A DNA stretch of 64,000 nt from Flavobacteriaceae bacterium (GTDB taxonomy: Bacteria > Bacteroidota > Bacteroidia > Flavobacteriales > Flavobacteriaceae): positions 1 through 64,000 of the forward strand of contig CANGIF010000010.1 of NCBI GenBank assembly GCA_947453885.1. Direction: 5' to 3'. Both the position numbers and the translations under genes were made by a program. Shown here piece after piece: positions 17,103 to 25,518 of this stretch. Below the pieces are notes generated by a model, which saw nothing but the letters and a program-made list of their open reading frames with translations, had not been told where the DNA came from and did no database searches. Numbering within the stretch: position 1 is the stretch's first letter; each line of letters opens with the position of its first letter.

Positions 17103-17752
17103 ATTTCACAATCCCATTCGGCATAAAACTCTGAAAGAAAAAGCTCCATAAAATGATGTCTTTTAACAGCCATTTTTTTTCCTCTTTCTGTATGCATTTT
17201 ATCCTTTAACAATAACAATTTTTCATAAAAGTGATTAAGAGTAGGAGCTGTACTTTTTTTATAAGCCTCTTTAGACTGGTTTAAAACAGGAGGTATAGAA
17301 GGGTCAAACAACAACCTGTTTTTAAAACCACCATAGTTAAACGTTCTGGCAATTCCAATTGCACCAATGGCATCTAATCGATCTGCATCTTGAACAATGT
17401 TCAGTTCAATAGAAGCAAAAGTAGCGCTTACATTTCCACCTTTAAACGAAATGTTTTCTATTATTTGAACAACATTCGCTATAATTGTTGGGTCAACTTG
17501 TTGGGATTCTAAAAAAAATTGTGCCGTTCTAGGGCCAATGGCTTCATCGCCATCATGGAATTTACTGTCTGCAATGTCATGAAGCAATGCTGCTAATTTT
17601 ACAATTGTTAAGTTGCAATTTTCTTCTTGAGCAATGAGTAAAGCGTTTTTATAAACACGTTCAATATGAAACCAATCGTGTCCTGATTCTGCTTGTGCTA
17701 ATTGAGTTTTTACAAAACGAATTGTATTGCTGATTAATTGGGTGTTTTCCAT
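17099..17752 (-). CDS. HD-domain phosphohydrolase
   Basis: The 217-residue product has an HD-domain ligand series: HDWFHIERV near residue 25, LLHDIADSKFH near 57-67, and VQDADRLDAIG near 125. This matches the YedJ-like HD hydrolase group, metal-dependent phosphohydrolases thought to act on nucleotides or similar compounds. It is cytoplasmic, with no other domain. The gene lies downstream of the desaturase gene on the same strand but a strong terminator lies between them, so it probably has its own promoter. Confidence 0.85.
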   Translation of the reverse strand: MENTQLISNTIRFVKTQLAQAESGHDWFHIERVYKNALLIAQEENCNLTIVKLAALLHDIADSKFHDGDEAIGPRTAQFFLESQQVDPTIIANVVQIIENISFKGGNVSATFASIELNIVQDADRLDAIGAIGIARTFNYGGFKNRLLFDPSIPPVLNQSKEAYKKSTAPTLNHFYEKLLLLKDKMHTERGKKMAVKRHHFMELFLSEFYAEWDCEI

Positions 17753-17755
17753 TCT

Positions 17756-17799
17756 AAAAAAGTTGTTAGTATACGTTACAAAACCATACTAACAACTTT
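17756..17799 (-). terminator. Intrinsic terminator after acyl-ACP desaturase gene
   Basis: Arms aaagttgttagtat (17759-17772) and atactaacaacttt (17786-17799) form a perfect 14-base-pair stem with a 13-base loop. On the minus strand the stem is followed by a run of T. It lies 30 bases after the desaturase stop and just before the HD-domain gene start. Confidence 0.85.
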
Positions 17800-17829
17800 A
17801 AAATTAAGTACTGTTAGCAAATTAAACTG

Positions 17830-18819
17830 TTATCCAATTATAGCAGGTTCTACCCATTTAAAAACAAAAGAATCTTCTGGAACAATTAATCGTTCTGAAA
17901 TTTTAGCCATTCTGTTTGGCAATTTCATCAAATAGTCACGTGCTTTTTCAGCTTCGTCGGTGAGTCCGGTTATTTTGTCAATTTCCCATTTTTCAATAAG
18001 TTTTTGCATAATGTCAACATAGTCGTTAGCGGTGTAAACGCCAATACGTTGTGCAGAATTTGAAAAATTTTCAAAGGCAGAGCTTATTTTTTGACCTGAT
18101 TCTCTTAAAAAATGAGCGGGCATTGTAATTTTTTGTTTCATCATGTAGTTAAAAGCCAACATCATTTCGCTTGGATCTACTTTAAAAATTTGATTTACAA
18201 ATTCGCTGTAAGCCAAATGATGGCGCATTTCGTCTCCAGCAATCATTCTGCACATTTTTGACAATTTCAAATCGCCGTATGATTTTGCTAATTGCGAAAC
18301 TCTGTTGTGCGAAATGTAGGTTGCTAATTCCTGAAAACTAGTGTAAACAAAATTTTTGTATGGATCTCTTCCGGTTCCAATATCAAAACCATCGTTTATT
18401 AAATGTTGGGTTGTTACCTCAACTTCACGCATGTTTACGCGTCCTGATAGATACAAATATTTGTTTAAAACATCACCGTGACGATTTTCTTCGCCTGTCC
18501 ATTGTCTTACCCATTTTGACCAACCATTTCGTTCTAGATTGTCAACTCCTTCTACATCCATTAACCAAGATTCATAGGTTGGCAAAGCCTCTTCTGTAAT
18601 GGTATCGCCCACCATAGCTACCCAAAAATCATAAGGCAAATCTTTTGCAAGCTCTCTAAGTTCTTTTACTTCTTCAAAAAAAGTAGGTTGTTCAGAATTG
18701 GGTAAAAAATCAGAAGGTTGCCAAATGGCGTCAACGGGAATTAGGTATTCCTCAACAAATTGTTCCACTTTATTTTCTAGAAATTGCATTACTTCTAGAC
18801 GGATGTTTTTTATAGACAT
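17830..18819 (-). CDS. Soluble acyl-ACP desaturase (di-iron)
   Basis: The 329-residue product has the two carboxylate/His di-iron motifs of the ferritin-like acyl-ACP desaturases: EENRHG (near residue 110) and DEMRHH (near 195). There is no membrane segment. It should introduce a cis double bond into an acyl-ACP chain using O2 and reduced ferredoxin. Family length is similar. A PlsC-type acyltransferase gene lies upstream on the same strand, so unsaturated chain formation and phospholipid assembly are neighbours here. The gap between them contains a weak hairpin near 18834-18863. Confidence 0.9.
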   Translation of the reverse strand: MSIKNIRLEVMQFLENKVEQFVEEYLIPVDAIWQPSDFLPNSEQPTFFEEVKELRELAKDLPYDFWVAMVGDTITEEALPTYESWLMDVEGVDNLERNGWSKWVRQWTGEENRHGDVLNKYLYLSGRVNMREVEVTTQHLINDGFDIGTGRDPYKNFVYTSFQELATYISHNRVSQLAKSYGDLKLSKMCRMIAGDEMRHHLAYSEFVNQIFKVDPSEMMLAFNYMMKQKITMPAHFLRESGQKISSAFENFSNSAQRIGVYTANDYVDIMQKLIEKWEIDKITGLTDEAEKARDYLMKLPNRMAKISERLIVPEDSFVFKWVEPAIIG

Positions 18820-18874
18820 TTTAAAATAGTTTTTAGCACGTTATTAAATCAATAACGGGGCTATTAATAGTAAT

Positions 18875-19606
18875 TTATTGTATTGCTTTTACAATTGTGG
18901 CTTCCGTTTTCTCAATTAATTTATCAAACGAAAGGGCCGCAACAGGATAGGCTTCATGAACAGTAAAGCTAATTTTTGTTCCCAATCCATAAGGAAAGCC
19001 GCCAAATTTAACAAATTTCCATGAATTGTTAATTGTAATTGGAACAATATAAGCAGAAGGGGCAAATTTACACAGAATTTTGAGTCCGTTTTGAGCAAAT
19101 TCTTTCGGCTTCCCAGTTTTACTCCTTGTTCCTTCAGGAAAAATTACGGCTGCTCTTTTGTGTTTCTCAATATAGGTTGCTAGGCTTTTAATGGCAGGAA
19201 GTGCTTGTTTGGGTTCTTTTCGGTCAATTAAAACAGAACCACCGTGACGAAGATTGTAGGAAACACTAGGAATTCCTTTTCCAAGTTCGGCTTTACTTAC
19301 AAATTTGGGATGAAAAGCCCGCAAAAACCAAATGATTCCAATAATGTCGTACAAACTTTGGTGATTGGAAACAAAGATGATTGGAACGCCTTTTGGAACC
19401 AATTCGCGGTTTTGAATTGAGAACGAAGTCCCTAAAAGATGCCCCACTTTTAAAAGCGAAAAATTCAAATAGTCCACACATTTTTTATGTGCTTGATAGC
19501 CAAAAAAAGTCAAACACACCCATTGAACGGGATGAAAAACAAGTAAAGTGAGTAAAAACAACACAATTGCAACCAACGAGATTGGGTACGAAATAATTTT
19601 TTCCAT
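18875..19606 (-). CDS. plsC: 1-acyl-sn-glycerol-3-phosphate acyltransferase (PlsC type)
   Basis: The start is set at 19606 (MEKIISYPI): the alternative start at 19639 lies upstream of the TATTTTTG promoter box. The product (243 aa) has an N-terminal membrane helix (about 6-30), the acyltransferase HX4D motif NHQSLYD, and FPEGTRS, the glycerol-phosphate-binding motif. It should transfer an acyl chain to lysophosphatidic acid at the inner membrane. Confidence 0.9.
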   Translation of the reverse strand: MEKIISYPISLVAIVLFLLTLLVFHPVQWVCLTFFGYQAHKKCVDYLNFSLLKVGHLLGTSFSIQNRELVPKGVPIIFVSNHQSLYDIIGIIWFLRAFHPKFVSKAELGKGIPSVSYNLRHGGSVLIDRKEPKQALPAIKSLATYIEKHKRAAVIFPEGTRSKTGKPKEFAQNGLKILCKFAPSAYIVPITINNSWKFVKFGGFPYGLGTKISFTVHEAYPVAALSFDKLIEKTEATIVKAIQ

Positions 19607-19615
19607 TGTTGTACA

Positions 19616-19623
19616 CAAAAATA
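19616..19623 (-). promoter_or_regulatory. -7 promoter box for plsC (TATTTTTG)
   Basis: An exact TAnnTTTG match on the minus strand, 9 bases before the ATG at 19606. It favours that start over the longer reading frame. Confidence 0.45.
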
Positions 19624-20081
19624 AAGTCCAAAAATACAAAATATATTTTTGTTACCACTTTTACTTTTTTTGGGTTAGCAAATTGTTTTTAAAACAAAAT
19701 GTCAATAAATTAAAAGTTATGTTTTAATTAAGCCAACTTACAATAATTCAATTTTAAAAAAAGCAGTAATGTATTTAATGTGTATATAAAGCTATATAAT
19801 GGTTTTTAATGCCGTTTTTATTGCTTTTTTTAAATACAATGTAAATTTAATGCGTTAATATTTGGAAGTTTAAAAAAAAATTTTTTATTTTGTTTAACAT
19901 AACAAGGTAACTTGTTAGGGCGAATACCTTTTTATTTACTAATTTAAAAGCAATTAATGAAGAAAAACTAAATTTCCCTAATGCCTAAAAAGGATGGTTT
20001 CTCCTTCTGAAATGAAAATAATTGACAGAGTAAGTAAAGCACCAACAAATAAAATATAATAACAAACAAAATGTAACAAAC
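19624..20081. other. Long AT-rich upstream region of a T9SS protein gene
   Basis: About 460 bases with no credible ORF and no RNA gene recognised. It must include the promoter of the repeat-containing T9SS protein starting at 20082, but no exact TAnnTTTG box was found, so the promoter may use another sigma factor. A short hairpin-like AAAGGATG...CTCCTTCT segment lies near 19988-20010. The length suggests a long leader or added regulation. Confidence 0.35.
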
Positions 20082-21623
20082 ATGAAACAAAATTTAACTT
20101 TTACATCGTTAACAGCGAAATGGCAAATCAGAGTGGTAGCTTTGTTTATGCTTTTATTCAGCGCAACTTCTATTCAAGCGCAATGTACTGGAACTACAAT
20201 TGCCTTTACATGGGGTGGTGGTACAACTTACAACTATTCTTATGATGGAATAAGAAATGGAAAATGCGCTTTTAAACAAGTAACTCCTGGCACATCTATT
20301 GAGTGGAATGGTACACAATGGTGTATATATGGGAATGCTGCTTATCTTGGAACTGTATTTTTTCACAGTACTGTAGATGTAGGTGATCGACCAAGTAATA
20401 ATCTTGCAGACTGGGTTTCAGACATGGGACTTAATATGATTTCATTAACAGGGACAGGTACTATAGATCATCCTACTCAAGTTGGACCAACTTCAAAAGT
20501 TAAAGACAACCAATGTGGTTCTACATTAACGAGTTTGGATCAAAACATCAATGCTGATTATGTATCAGGTTATGAACAATATCGTTTTGAGGTTACCAAT
20601 GGAGCTACTATAAATACAGTTGATGTTAACAAATATAATTTTAGTTTAACACAAACTCCAGGTATTACTTACAACACTACTTATAGTGTTCGTGTAGCAG
20701 TAAAAATGGGTGGAACTTGGGGACCTTATGGCGCTTCATGTAACATTACTACGCCTTCTTTAAGTAATAATACAGTCCTATCAACACATGTTCATCCTAA
20801 CTTTTGCGGTACTACTTTAGCTGCTTTGACCACTAAAATACCTGCAAAACCTGTTCAGGACGCTCAAGGGTATCGTTTTGAAATTACCACAGGAGGTGTA
20901 ACAACCGAATATGATACTACTGCTTATTTTATTCAACTTTCTCAAACAGGTGTAGTTGTTGATTATGGAATGACTTATACTATTAGAGTTGCTGCTTTAG
21001 TTAATGGAATATATGGAGTTTACGGTACCTCTTGCGATGTTTCAACTCCTGCTTTAGCTACAAATAACATACCAACGACACAAGTACATCCAAATTTTTG
21101 CGGAACAACTTTAGCTGCTTTAGACACTAAAATACCTGCCACACCTATTTTAAATGCTACAGGCTATCGTTTTGAAATTATAACTGGTGGAGTAACTACA
21201 GTTTACGATTCAGCAACCTATAATTTCAAATTATCACAATCAGGAGCAGTAGTAGCAAATGCTACAACTTATGCTATACGTGTTGCAGCATTAGTAAATG
21301 GTATATATGGAAACTACGGTGCTTCATGTAATGTAACAACACCTGGAGGAATTGCTAGACACATTGCTGACACTACCGAATTTGCAGTTGCAGCTTATCC
21401 AAATCCTTTTAACACAGCTTTCAAACTACAAGTAAACGCATCAACTGACGAAACAGTTTTTATTAGTGTGTACGACATGATGGGAAAACAAGTAGAAAAC
21501 AAAGCAGTTACCGCTTCTGAAATTGAAAATGTAACAATTGGACAAGACTATGCAGTTGGTATCTACAACGTTTTGGTTGCGCAAGGAACTAATACTAAAA
21601 CAGTTCGTTTAGTTAAGAATTAA
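20082..21623 (+). CDS. T9SS surface protein with three Fn3-like repeats
   Basis: The 513-residue product has a signal peptide (cleavage near SIQAQ), a unique N-terminal region of about 110 residues, three tandem repeats of about 98 residues, and a T9SS type A sorting domain (YPNPFNTAF; ends TKTVRLVKN). Each repeat has an early Cys (NFCGTTL in the second and third, NQCGSTL in the first) and a late Cys (GASCNVTTP type), likely paired, with a YRFE(I/V) strand between. This is a typical gliding-bacterium surface or adhesin-like architecture. No catalytic motif. A terminator follows. Confidence 0.85.
   Translation: MKQNLTFTSLTAKWQIRVVALFMLLFSATSIQAQCTGTTIAFTWGGGTTYNYSYDGIRNGKCAFKQVTPGTSIEWNGTQWCIYGNAAYLGTVFFHSTVDVGDRPSNNLADWVSDMGLNMISLTGTGTIDHPTQVGPTSKVKDNQCGSTLTSLDQNINADYVSGYEQYRFEVTNGATINTVDVNKYNFSLTQTPGITYNTTYSVRVAVKMGGTWGPYGASCNITTPSLSNNTVLSTHVHPNFCGTTLAALTTKIPAKPVQDAQGYRFEITTGGVTTEYDTTAYFIQLSQTGVVVDYGMTYTIRVAALVNGIYGVYGTSCDVSTPALATNNIPTTQVHPNFCGTTLAALDTKIPATPILNATGYRFEIITGGVTTVYDSATYNFKLSQSGAVVANATTYAIRVAALVNGIYGNYGASCNVTTPGGIARHIADTTEFAVAAYPNPFNTAFKLQVNASTDETVFISVYDMMGKQVENKAVTASEIENVTIGQDYAVGIYNVLVAQGTNTKTVRLVKN
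20781..21356 (+). repeat. Two near-identical 98-codon repeats within T9SS protein gene
   Basis: Units starting at 20781 and 21075 are exactly 294 bases apart and share long stretches in protein (VHPNFCGTTLAAL, then YRFEI, then RVAALVNGIYG). A more diverged copy precedes them from about 20490. In-frame duplication is the simplest source. Confidence 0.8.
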
Positions 21624-21653
21624 GCTTCATGTTTTAAATTGTACTCATAAAAG

Positions 21654-21685
21654 AGGGGATTCAATTCAGTTTGAGTCCCCTTTTT
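21654..21685 (+). terminator. Intrinsic terminator after T9SS protein gene
   Basis: Arms aggggattcaa (21654-21664) and ttgagtcccct (21671-21681), with one G-T wobble, a 6-base loop and a T-tract. It separates the surface-protein gene from recA. Confidence 0.85.
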
Positions 21686-21778
21686 ATTTGTTCAATTATC
21701 GAAAACAACTAAACACTACACCGAAACGTTATAATAAAGAGGAATCAAAAAACTTAGGAGGCTTTAGTAGGATACAAC

Positions 21779-21808
21779 TTGCAACTTAAAAAAAAAGCAG
21801 TATTTTTA
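21779..21808 (+). promoter_or_regulatory. Candidate recA promoter
   Basis: TTG at 21779-21781, then 19 bases, then TATTTTTA at 21801-21808, one base off the TAnnTTTG -7 element. The spacing is right for Bacteroidota housekeeping promoters, and the ATG is 22 bases downstream. No LexA-type operator was recognised. Confidence 0.45.
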
Positions 21809-21830
21809 CTAAAAATTATATTCTATAGAA

Positions 21831-22862
21831 ATGGCAGCAAAAGATACTTCAGAAAAAGGAAATTCAGAAAAAGAAGCAAAATTAAAAGCGTTACAACTTA
21901 CCTTAGATAAATTTGACAAAACGTATGGTAAGGGAGCTGTAATGAAAATGGGGGATAGAGCAATTGTAGAAGTTGAGGTAATTTCAACCGGATCGCTAGG
22001 TTTAGATTTAGCATTAGGCGTTAGTGGATATCCAAGAGGAAGGGTAATTGAAATATACGGACCAGAATCTTCAGGAAAAACCACTTTAACGTTACATGCA
22101 ATAGCAGAGGCTCAAAAAGCAGGTGGAATAGCAGCTTTTATTGATGCTGAACACGCATTTGACAGAAATTATGCAGAAAAACTGGGAGTGGATATTGAAA
22201 ATTTAATTATTTCACAACCTGATAATGGGGAACAGGCATTGGAAATTGCAGAGAATTTAATTCGCTCAGGAGCAATAGACATTGTTGTAATTGACTCGGT
22301 TGCGGCCTTAACACCTAAAAGTGAAATTGAAGGGGAAATGGGCGATTCCAAAATGGGGCTTCATGCACGATTAATGTCACAAGCTTTACGAAAATTAACA
22401 GGTACAATTAGCAAAACAAACTGTACGGTAATATTTATCAATCAGTTAAGAGATAAAATTGGGGTTATGTTTGGAAGCCCAGAAACAACAACGGGAGGAA
22501 ATGCTTTAAAATTTTACGCATCGGTTCGTTTAGATATCCGACGATCATCTCAAATTAAAGATGGTGATAACGTTTTAGGAAATAGAACCAAGGTAAAAGT
22601 AGTTAAAAATAAAGTTGCACCACCATTCAAAACAGCTGAATTTGATATTATGTACGGAGAAGGAATTTCTAAAACAGGCGAAATTTTAGATTTAGCTGTA
22701 GAATTTGAAATTGTTAAAAAATCAGGTTCGTGGTTTAGTTATGGCGAAACAAAACTTGGTCAAGGTCGAGACGCTGTAAAATCTTTAATAAAAGACAATC
22801 CAGAATTAGCCGACGAATTGGAACTAAAAATCAAAGAAACTATAAAAGAAAAAAATGCATAA
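21831..22862 (+). CDS. recA: Recombinase RecA
   Basis: The 343-residue product is a full-length RecA: Walker [11 protein letters not shown] (about 76-85), Walker B region [13 protein letters not shown]1/L2 loops with [12 protein letters not shown] and the [20 protein letters not shown] stretch, and a charged C-terminal tail. It binds ssDNA, drives homologous strand exchange and activates SOS cleavage where LexA exists. It is transcribed alone and followed by a strong terminator at 22868. Confidence 0.98.
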   Translation: MAAKDTSEKGNSEKEAKLKALQLTLDKFDKTYGKGAVMKMGDRAIVEVEVISTGSLGLDLALGVSGYPRGRVIEIYGPESSGKTTLTLHAIAEAQKAGGIAAFIDAEHAFDRNYAEKLGVDIENLIISQPDNGEQALEIAENLIRSGAIDIVVIDSVAALTPKSEIEGEMGDSKMGLHARLMSQALRKLTGTISKTNCTVIFINQLRDKIGVMFGSPETTTGGNALKFYASVRLDIRRSSQIKDGDNVLGNRTKVKVVKNKVAPPFKTAEFDIMYGEGISKTGEILDLAVEFEIVKKSGSWFSYGETKLGQGRDAVKSLIKDNPELADELELKIKETIKEKNA

Positions 22863-22867
22863 AAATA

Positions 22868-22894
22868 AAATCCCGAAATTTTCGGGATTTTTTT
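22868..22894 (+). terminator. Intrinsic terminator after recA
   Basis: Arms aaatcccga (22868-22876) and tcgggattt (22882-22890) around a 5-base loop, followed by a run of T to 22894. Confidence 0.9.
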
Positions 22895-22955
22895 ATACTG
22901 TTCACGCAACCTTTTCACAAAAACTGCATCTTAATGTAAAATAACAATCTCCATT

Positions 22956-23372
22956 ATGAAAAAAATAATTTTAATCTTTGTTCTGGCTATAGCATTTAAT
23001 GCGTGTGATATTAACAAAACAGACGATCAACCTCAGCCAACTTTTATGGTATTACCTGTTGAAACAGTAACAATGCCAACCAAATTTGCAACCGACAGCG
23101 TTTCTAAATTTGTAATAAAATATAGAAGACCAACTACCTGTCATTATTTTAATGGTTTTTATTATGCAAAAAATGGACAAACAAGAACTGTGGCAATTGA
23201 AGGAGTTTCATATAACTTAGCAAATTGCACGAGCGACACACAAAATCTCCAAGAAGCAACACTGGATTTTAAACCAGCATTTACAGGAACATATAACTTT
23301 AAATTTTGGTTAGGCACTGATTCTACCGGAGTAGATCAGTATTTACTTTTTGATGCGATAGTTCCAAATTAA
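22956..23372 (+). CDS. Small lipoprotein of unknown function
   Basis: The 138-residue product has a lipoprotein signal (basic start, hydrophobic core, lipobox ending FNAC at about residue 20), then a beta-rich domain with three further Cys residues. It should be anchored to a membrane facing the periplasm. It lies 14 bases before an ECF sigma factor gene, and may be part of the same unit and of its signalling, though this is inference. Confidence 0.7.
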   Translation: MKKIILIFVLAIAFNACDINKTDDQPQPTFMVLPVETVTMPTKFATDSVSKFVIKYRRPTTCHYFNGFYYAKNGQTRTVAIEGVSYNLANCTSDTQNLQEATLDFKPAFTGTYNFKFWLGTDSTGVDQYLLFDAIVPN

Positions 23373-23386
23373 AAAAATAGTAACAA

Positions 23387-23929
23387 TTGAGTTTAGAACA
23401 ACTTCTTATTGCCTGTAAAAAAAATGATTCAAAAGCTCAAGAGCAATTGTATCGGCAATTATCGCCGAAGTTGTTTGCAGTCTGTTTGAAGTATTCTAGA
23501 AATTATGCGGAAGCGCAGGATAATTTACAAGAAGGGTTTTTGTTGATTTTCAAAAACATTGTTAAATTTGACGGAAGAGGCTCTTTTGAAGGATGGGCAA
23601 AAAGAGTTGTAATCAACAATGTTTTGCAGCAATACAGAAAAAATGGGTTTTTAGAAATTGTTACTGAAAACATTCCAGATGAAGCCGATGTAATAGTTGA
23701 AACTGATGCTATTTCTTTAGAATATTTACTTCAAATTATTCAAGAATTGCCGGACAGATACCGTTTAGTTTTTAATTTATTTGTTATTGACGGCTATAAC
23801 CACAAAGAAATTTCTGAGTTATTGTCAATTGCAATTGGTTCATCAAAATCAAATTTAGCACGAGCAAGATTGCTCTTAAAAGAAAAAATAGAAGCACTTA
23901 ATAGTCAAAAAATACCCTCAGCAAAATGA
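23387..23929 (+). CDS. ECF RNA polymerase sigma factor (TTG start)
   Basis: The 180-residue product has sigma region 2 (YAEAQDNLQEGFLLIF, WAKRVVINNVL) and region 4 (LPDRYRLVFNLFVIDGYNHKE, then GSSKSNLARARLLLKEK). The only suitable start is TTG at 23387; no in-frame ATG precedes region 2. Its stop overlaps the start of the next gene by 4 bases (ATGA), so the two are translationally coupled. It probably regulates its own operon in response to a signal passed by the membrane protein downstream. Confidence 0.9.
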   Translation: MSLEQLLIACKKNDSKAQEQLYRQLSPKLFAVCLKYSRNYAEAQDNLQEGFLLIFKNIVKFDGRGSFEGWAKRVVINNVLQQYRKNGFLEIVTENIPDEADVIVETDAISLEYLLQIIQELPDRYRLVFNLFVIDGYNHKEISELLSIAIGSSKSNLARARLLLKEKIEALNSQKIPSAK

Positions 23930-25455
23930 GTGAATTTAAAAAAATAGATTCCTTTTTTCAGGACAAGTTTGTAGATTTTGAAGTCAATCCACCCGAAATG
24001 GTTTGGGACAAAATCAAAATTGAATTGGAAGAAAAGAAGAAACAAAAAAGAATTATTCCATTTTGGTGGAAATTAGCGGGTGTAGCAGCTGTTTTTGTGA
24101 TTGGAACTAGTATCGTTTTACTAAATTTCAATGACGCTACCACCCCAAAAATGGATTCAAAAAATGACGTTGTTTCAACACAGAAGAACAGTAATTCTAA
24201 CAAAAAAGATAGCAATTCATCAGCTTTAAAATCAGTGATTTTAAAGCCAAGAAGTTCTATCGTTGTAATAGAAAACAAGCCAACAGAAAAGTATGTTTTT
24301 GAAAGCTTTTATAAAAACAAAAGAATTACAAATAAAAATAGTTTGCCTACAAACAATAGTTACCTAAACGAGAATGCTTCAAATTCAAATGAAAACAGCT
24401 TAAAAAACACTTTTGCTTCTAGTTCAAAAAACACAAAATTTGCTAAAAACACAAGATTTAAAAAACGCAAGACGCTATATATAAACAGTCCCAAAAATAA
24501 TGATGTAAATATAGAAAATGAAAAGACAATAGTTGTAACTCAACTTTTACCAATTACAAATTTAAAATCAGAATATATAAATCAGAATCAAACTGAAATT
24601 TCGGTCCCAAACAAAACTCAGGGAATGGATTTTGTACAAACGGAAAGCAATAAATTATTACAAAATGGAGATTCTCTTAAAACAGCTTTACAAATTAAAA
24701 ATCCTTTAGATGAACTTTTAAAACAAAAGGAAAACCAACAATTAAAACAAGTTTCAATTGAAGAGAAATGGCAGGTAAAACCAAATGTTGCACCACTTTT
24801 TTTTGGAGCTGTTTCTGGAGGTTCTCCAATAGACAATTCATTTGCTTCCAATTCAAAACAATACATCACGAGTTTAAGTTATGGTGTTGGATTTAGCTAC
24901 AAGTTAACTAAAAAAATTGCAATCCAATCTGGAATAAGTAAGTTAACACTTGATTACAACACAAACGACATTGTTTTTTATGCAGATTTAGGAACGGCAA
25001 GCTTGCAAAACATCAACACCAATAGTGCCGCATCTAAAATTAGAGTAGTAAACAGAAACGCTTTAATTGTAGAATCTCAATTATCCGAATCAAATATTGG
25101 CTTTATTAACCAAAAAATTGGATATGTGGAAATTCCCGTTGAACTAACCTATAAAATAATTGACAGTAAATTTGGCTTGAACTTAATTGGAGGATTTAGT
25201 ACGTTACTATTAAACGAGAATGTTGTTTCGGTTTCTTCGCCAACTTATACTATTGTACTTGGAGAGGCAAATAATTTAAATAAAATTCATTACAGCAGTA
25301 ATATTGGTTTAGGATTCAAATACAGTATTTTTAAATCGGTTAACCTTACATTTGACCCTGTTTTAAAATACCAATTGAATACATTTAGTACAAATTCGGG
25401 CAATTTTAAACCCTACTTTTTTGGTTGTTATACGGGATTCAGTTATCGATTTTAA
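23926..25455 (+). CDS. Membrane-anchored protein with porin-like C-terminus, candidate anti-sigma
   Basis: The 509-residue product begins with about 40 cytoplasmic residues, has one membrane helix (about 42-67), then a long Ser/Asn/Lys-rich linker (about 70-250) and a beta-rich C-terminal part from about 285 to the end (YGVGFSYKLT through FGCYTGFSYRF). The final aromatic Phe and alternating strands look like an outer-membrane beta-barrel. Coupling to the ECF sigma gene and the N-terminal topology suggest an anti-sigma role. An inner-membrane helix joined to a barrel-like domain is unusual. It could instead be a protein spanning the envelope. Function not established. Confidence 0.65.
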   Translation: MSEFKKIDSFFQDKFVDFEVNPPEMVWDKIKIELEEKKKQKRIIPFWWKLAGVAAVFVIGTSIVLLNFNDATTPKMDSKNDVVSTQKNSNSNKKDSNSSALKSVILKPRSSIVVIENKPTEKYVFESFYKNKRITNKNSLPTNNSYLNENASNSNENSLKNTFASSSKNTKFAKNTRFKKRKTLYINSPKNNDVNIENEKTIVVTQLLPITNLKSEYINQNQTEISVPNKTQGMDFVQTESNKLLQNGDSLKTALQIKNPLDELLKQKENQQLKQVSIEEKWQVKPNVAPLFFGAVSGGSPIDNSFASNSKQYITSLSYGVGFSYKLTKKIAIQSGISKLTLDYNTNDIVFYADLGTASLQNINTNSAASKIRVVNRNALIVESQLSESNIGFINQKIGYVEIPVELTYKIIDSKFGLNLIGGFSTLLLNENVVSVSSPTYTIVLGEANNLNKIHYSSNIGLGFKYSIFKSVNLTFDPVLKYQLNTFSTNSGNFKPYFFGCYTGFSYRF

Positions 25456-25498
25456 TAGTATAGGTTTTGATAGTAGTATCCAAAATAAATTAGTTTAC

Positions 25499-25506
25499 TA
25501 TCTTTG
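25499..25506 (+). promoter_or_regulatory. -7 promoter box for reductase gene (TATCTTTG)
   Basis: An exact TAnnTTTG match 12 bases before the ATG at 25519. It overlaps a TTG codon at 25504, which therefore cannot be the translation start. Confidence 0.5.
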
Positions 25507-25518
25507 CCAAAAAAAGCA

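Noticed and set aside
18834..18863. Hairpin between plsC and the acyl-ACP desaturase gene
   Set aside because: Stem is short with a two-base mismatch and no T-tract in the direction of transcription, so not called a terminator.
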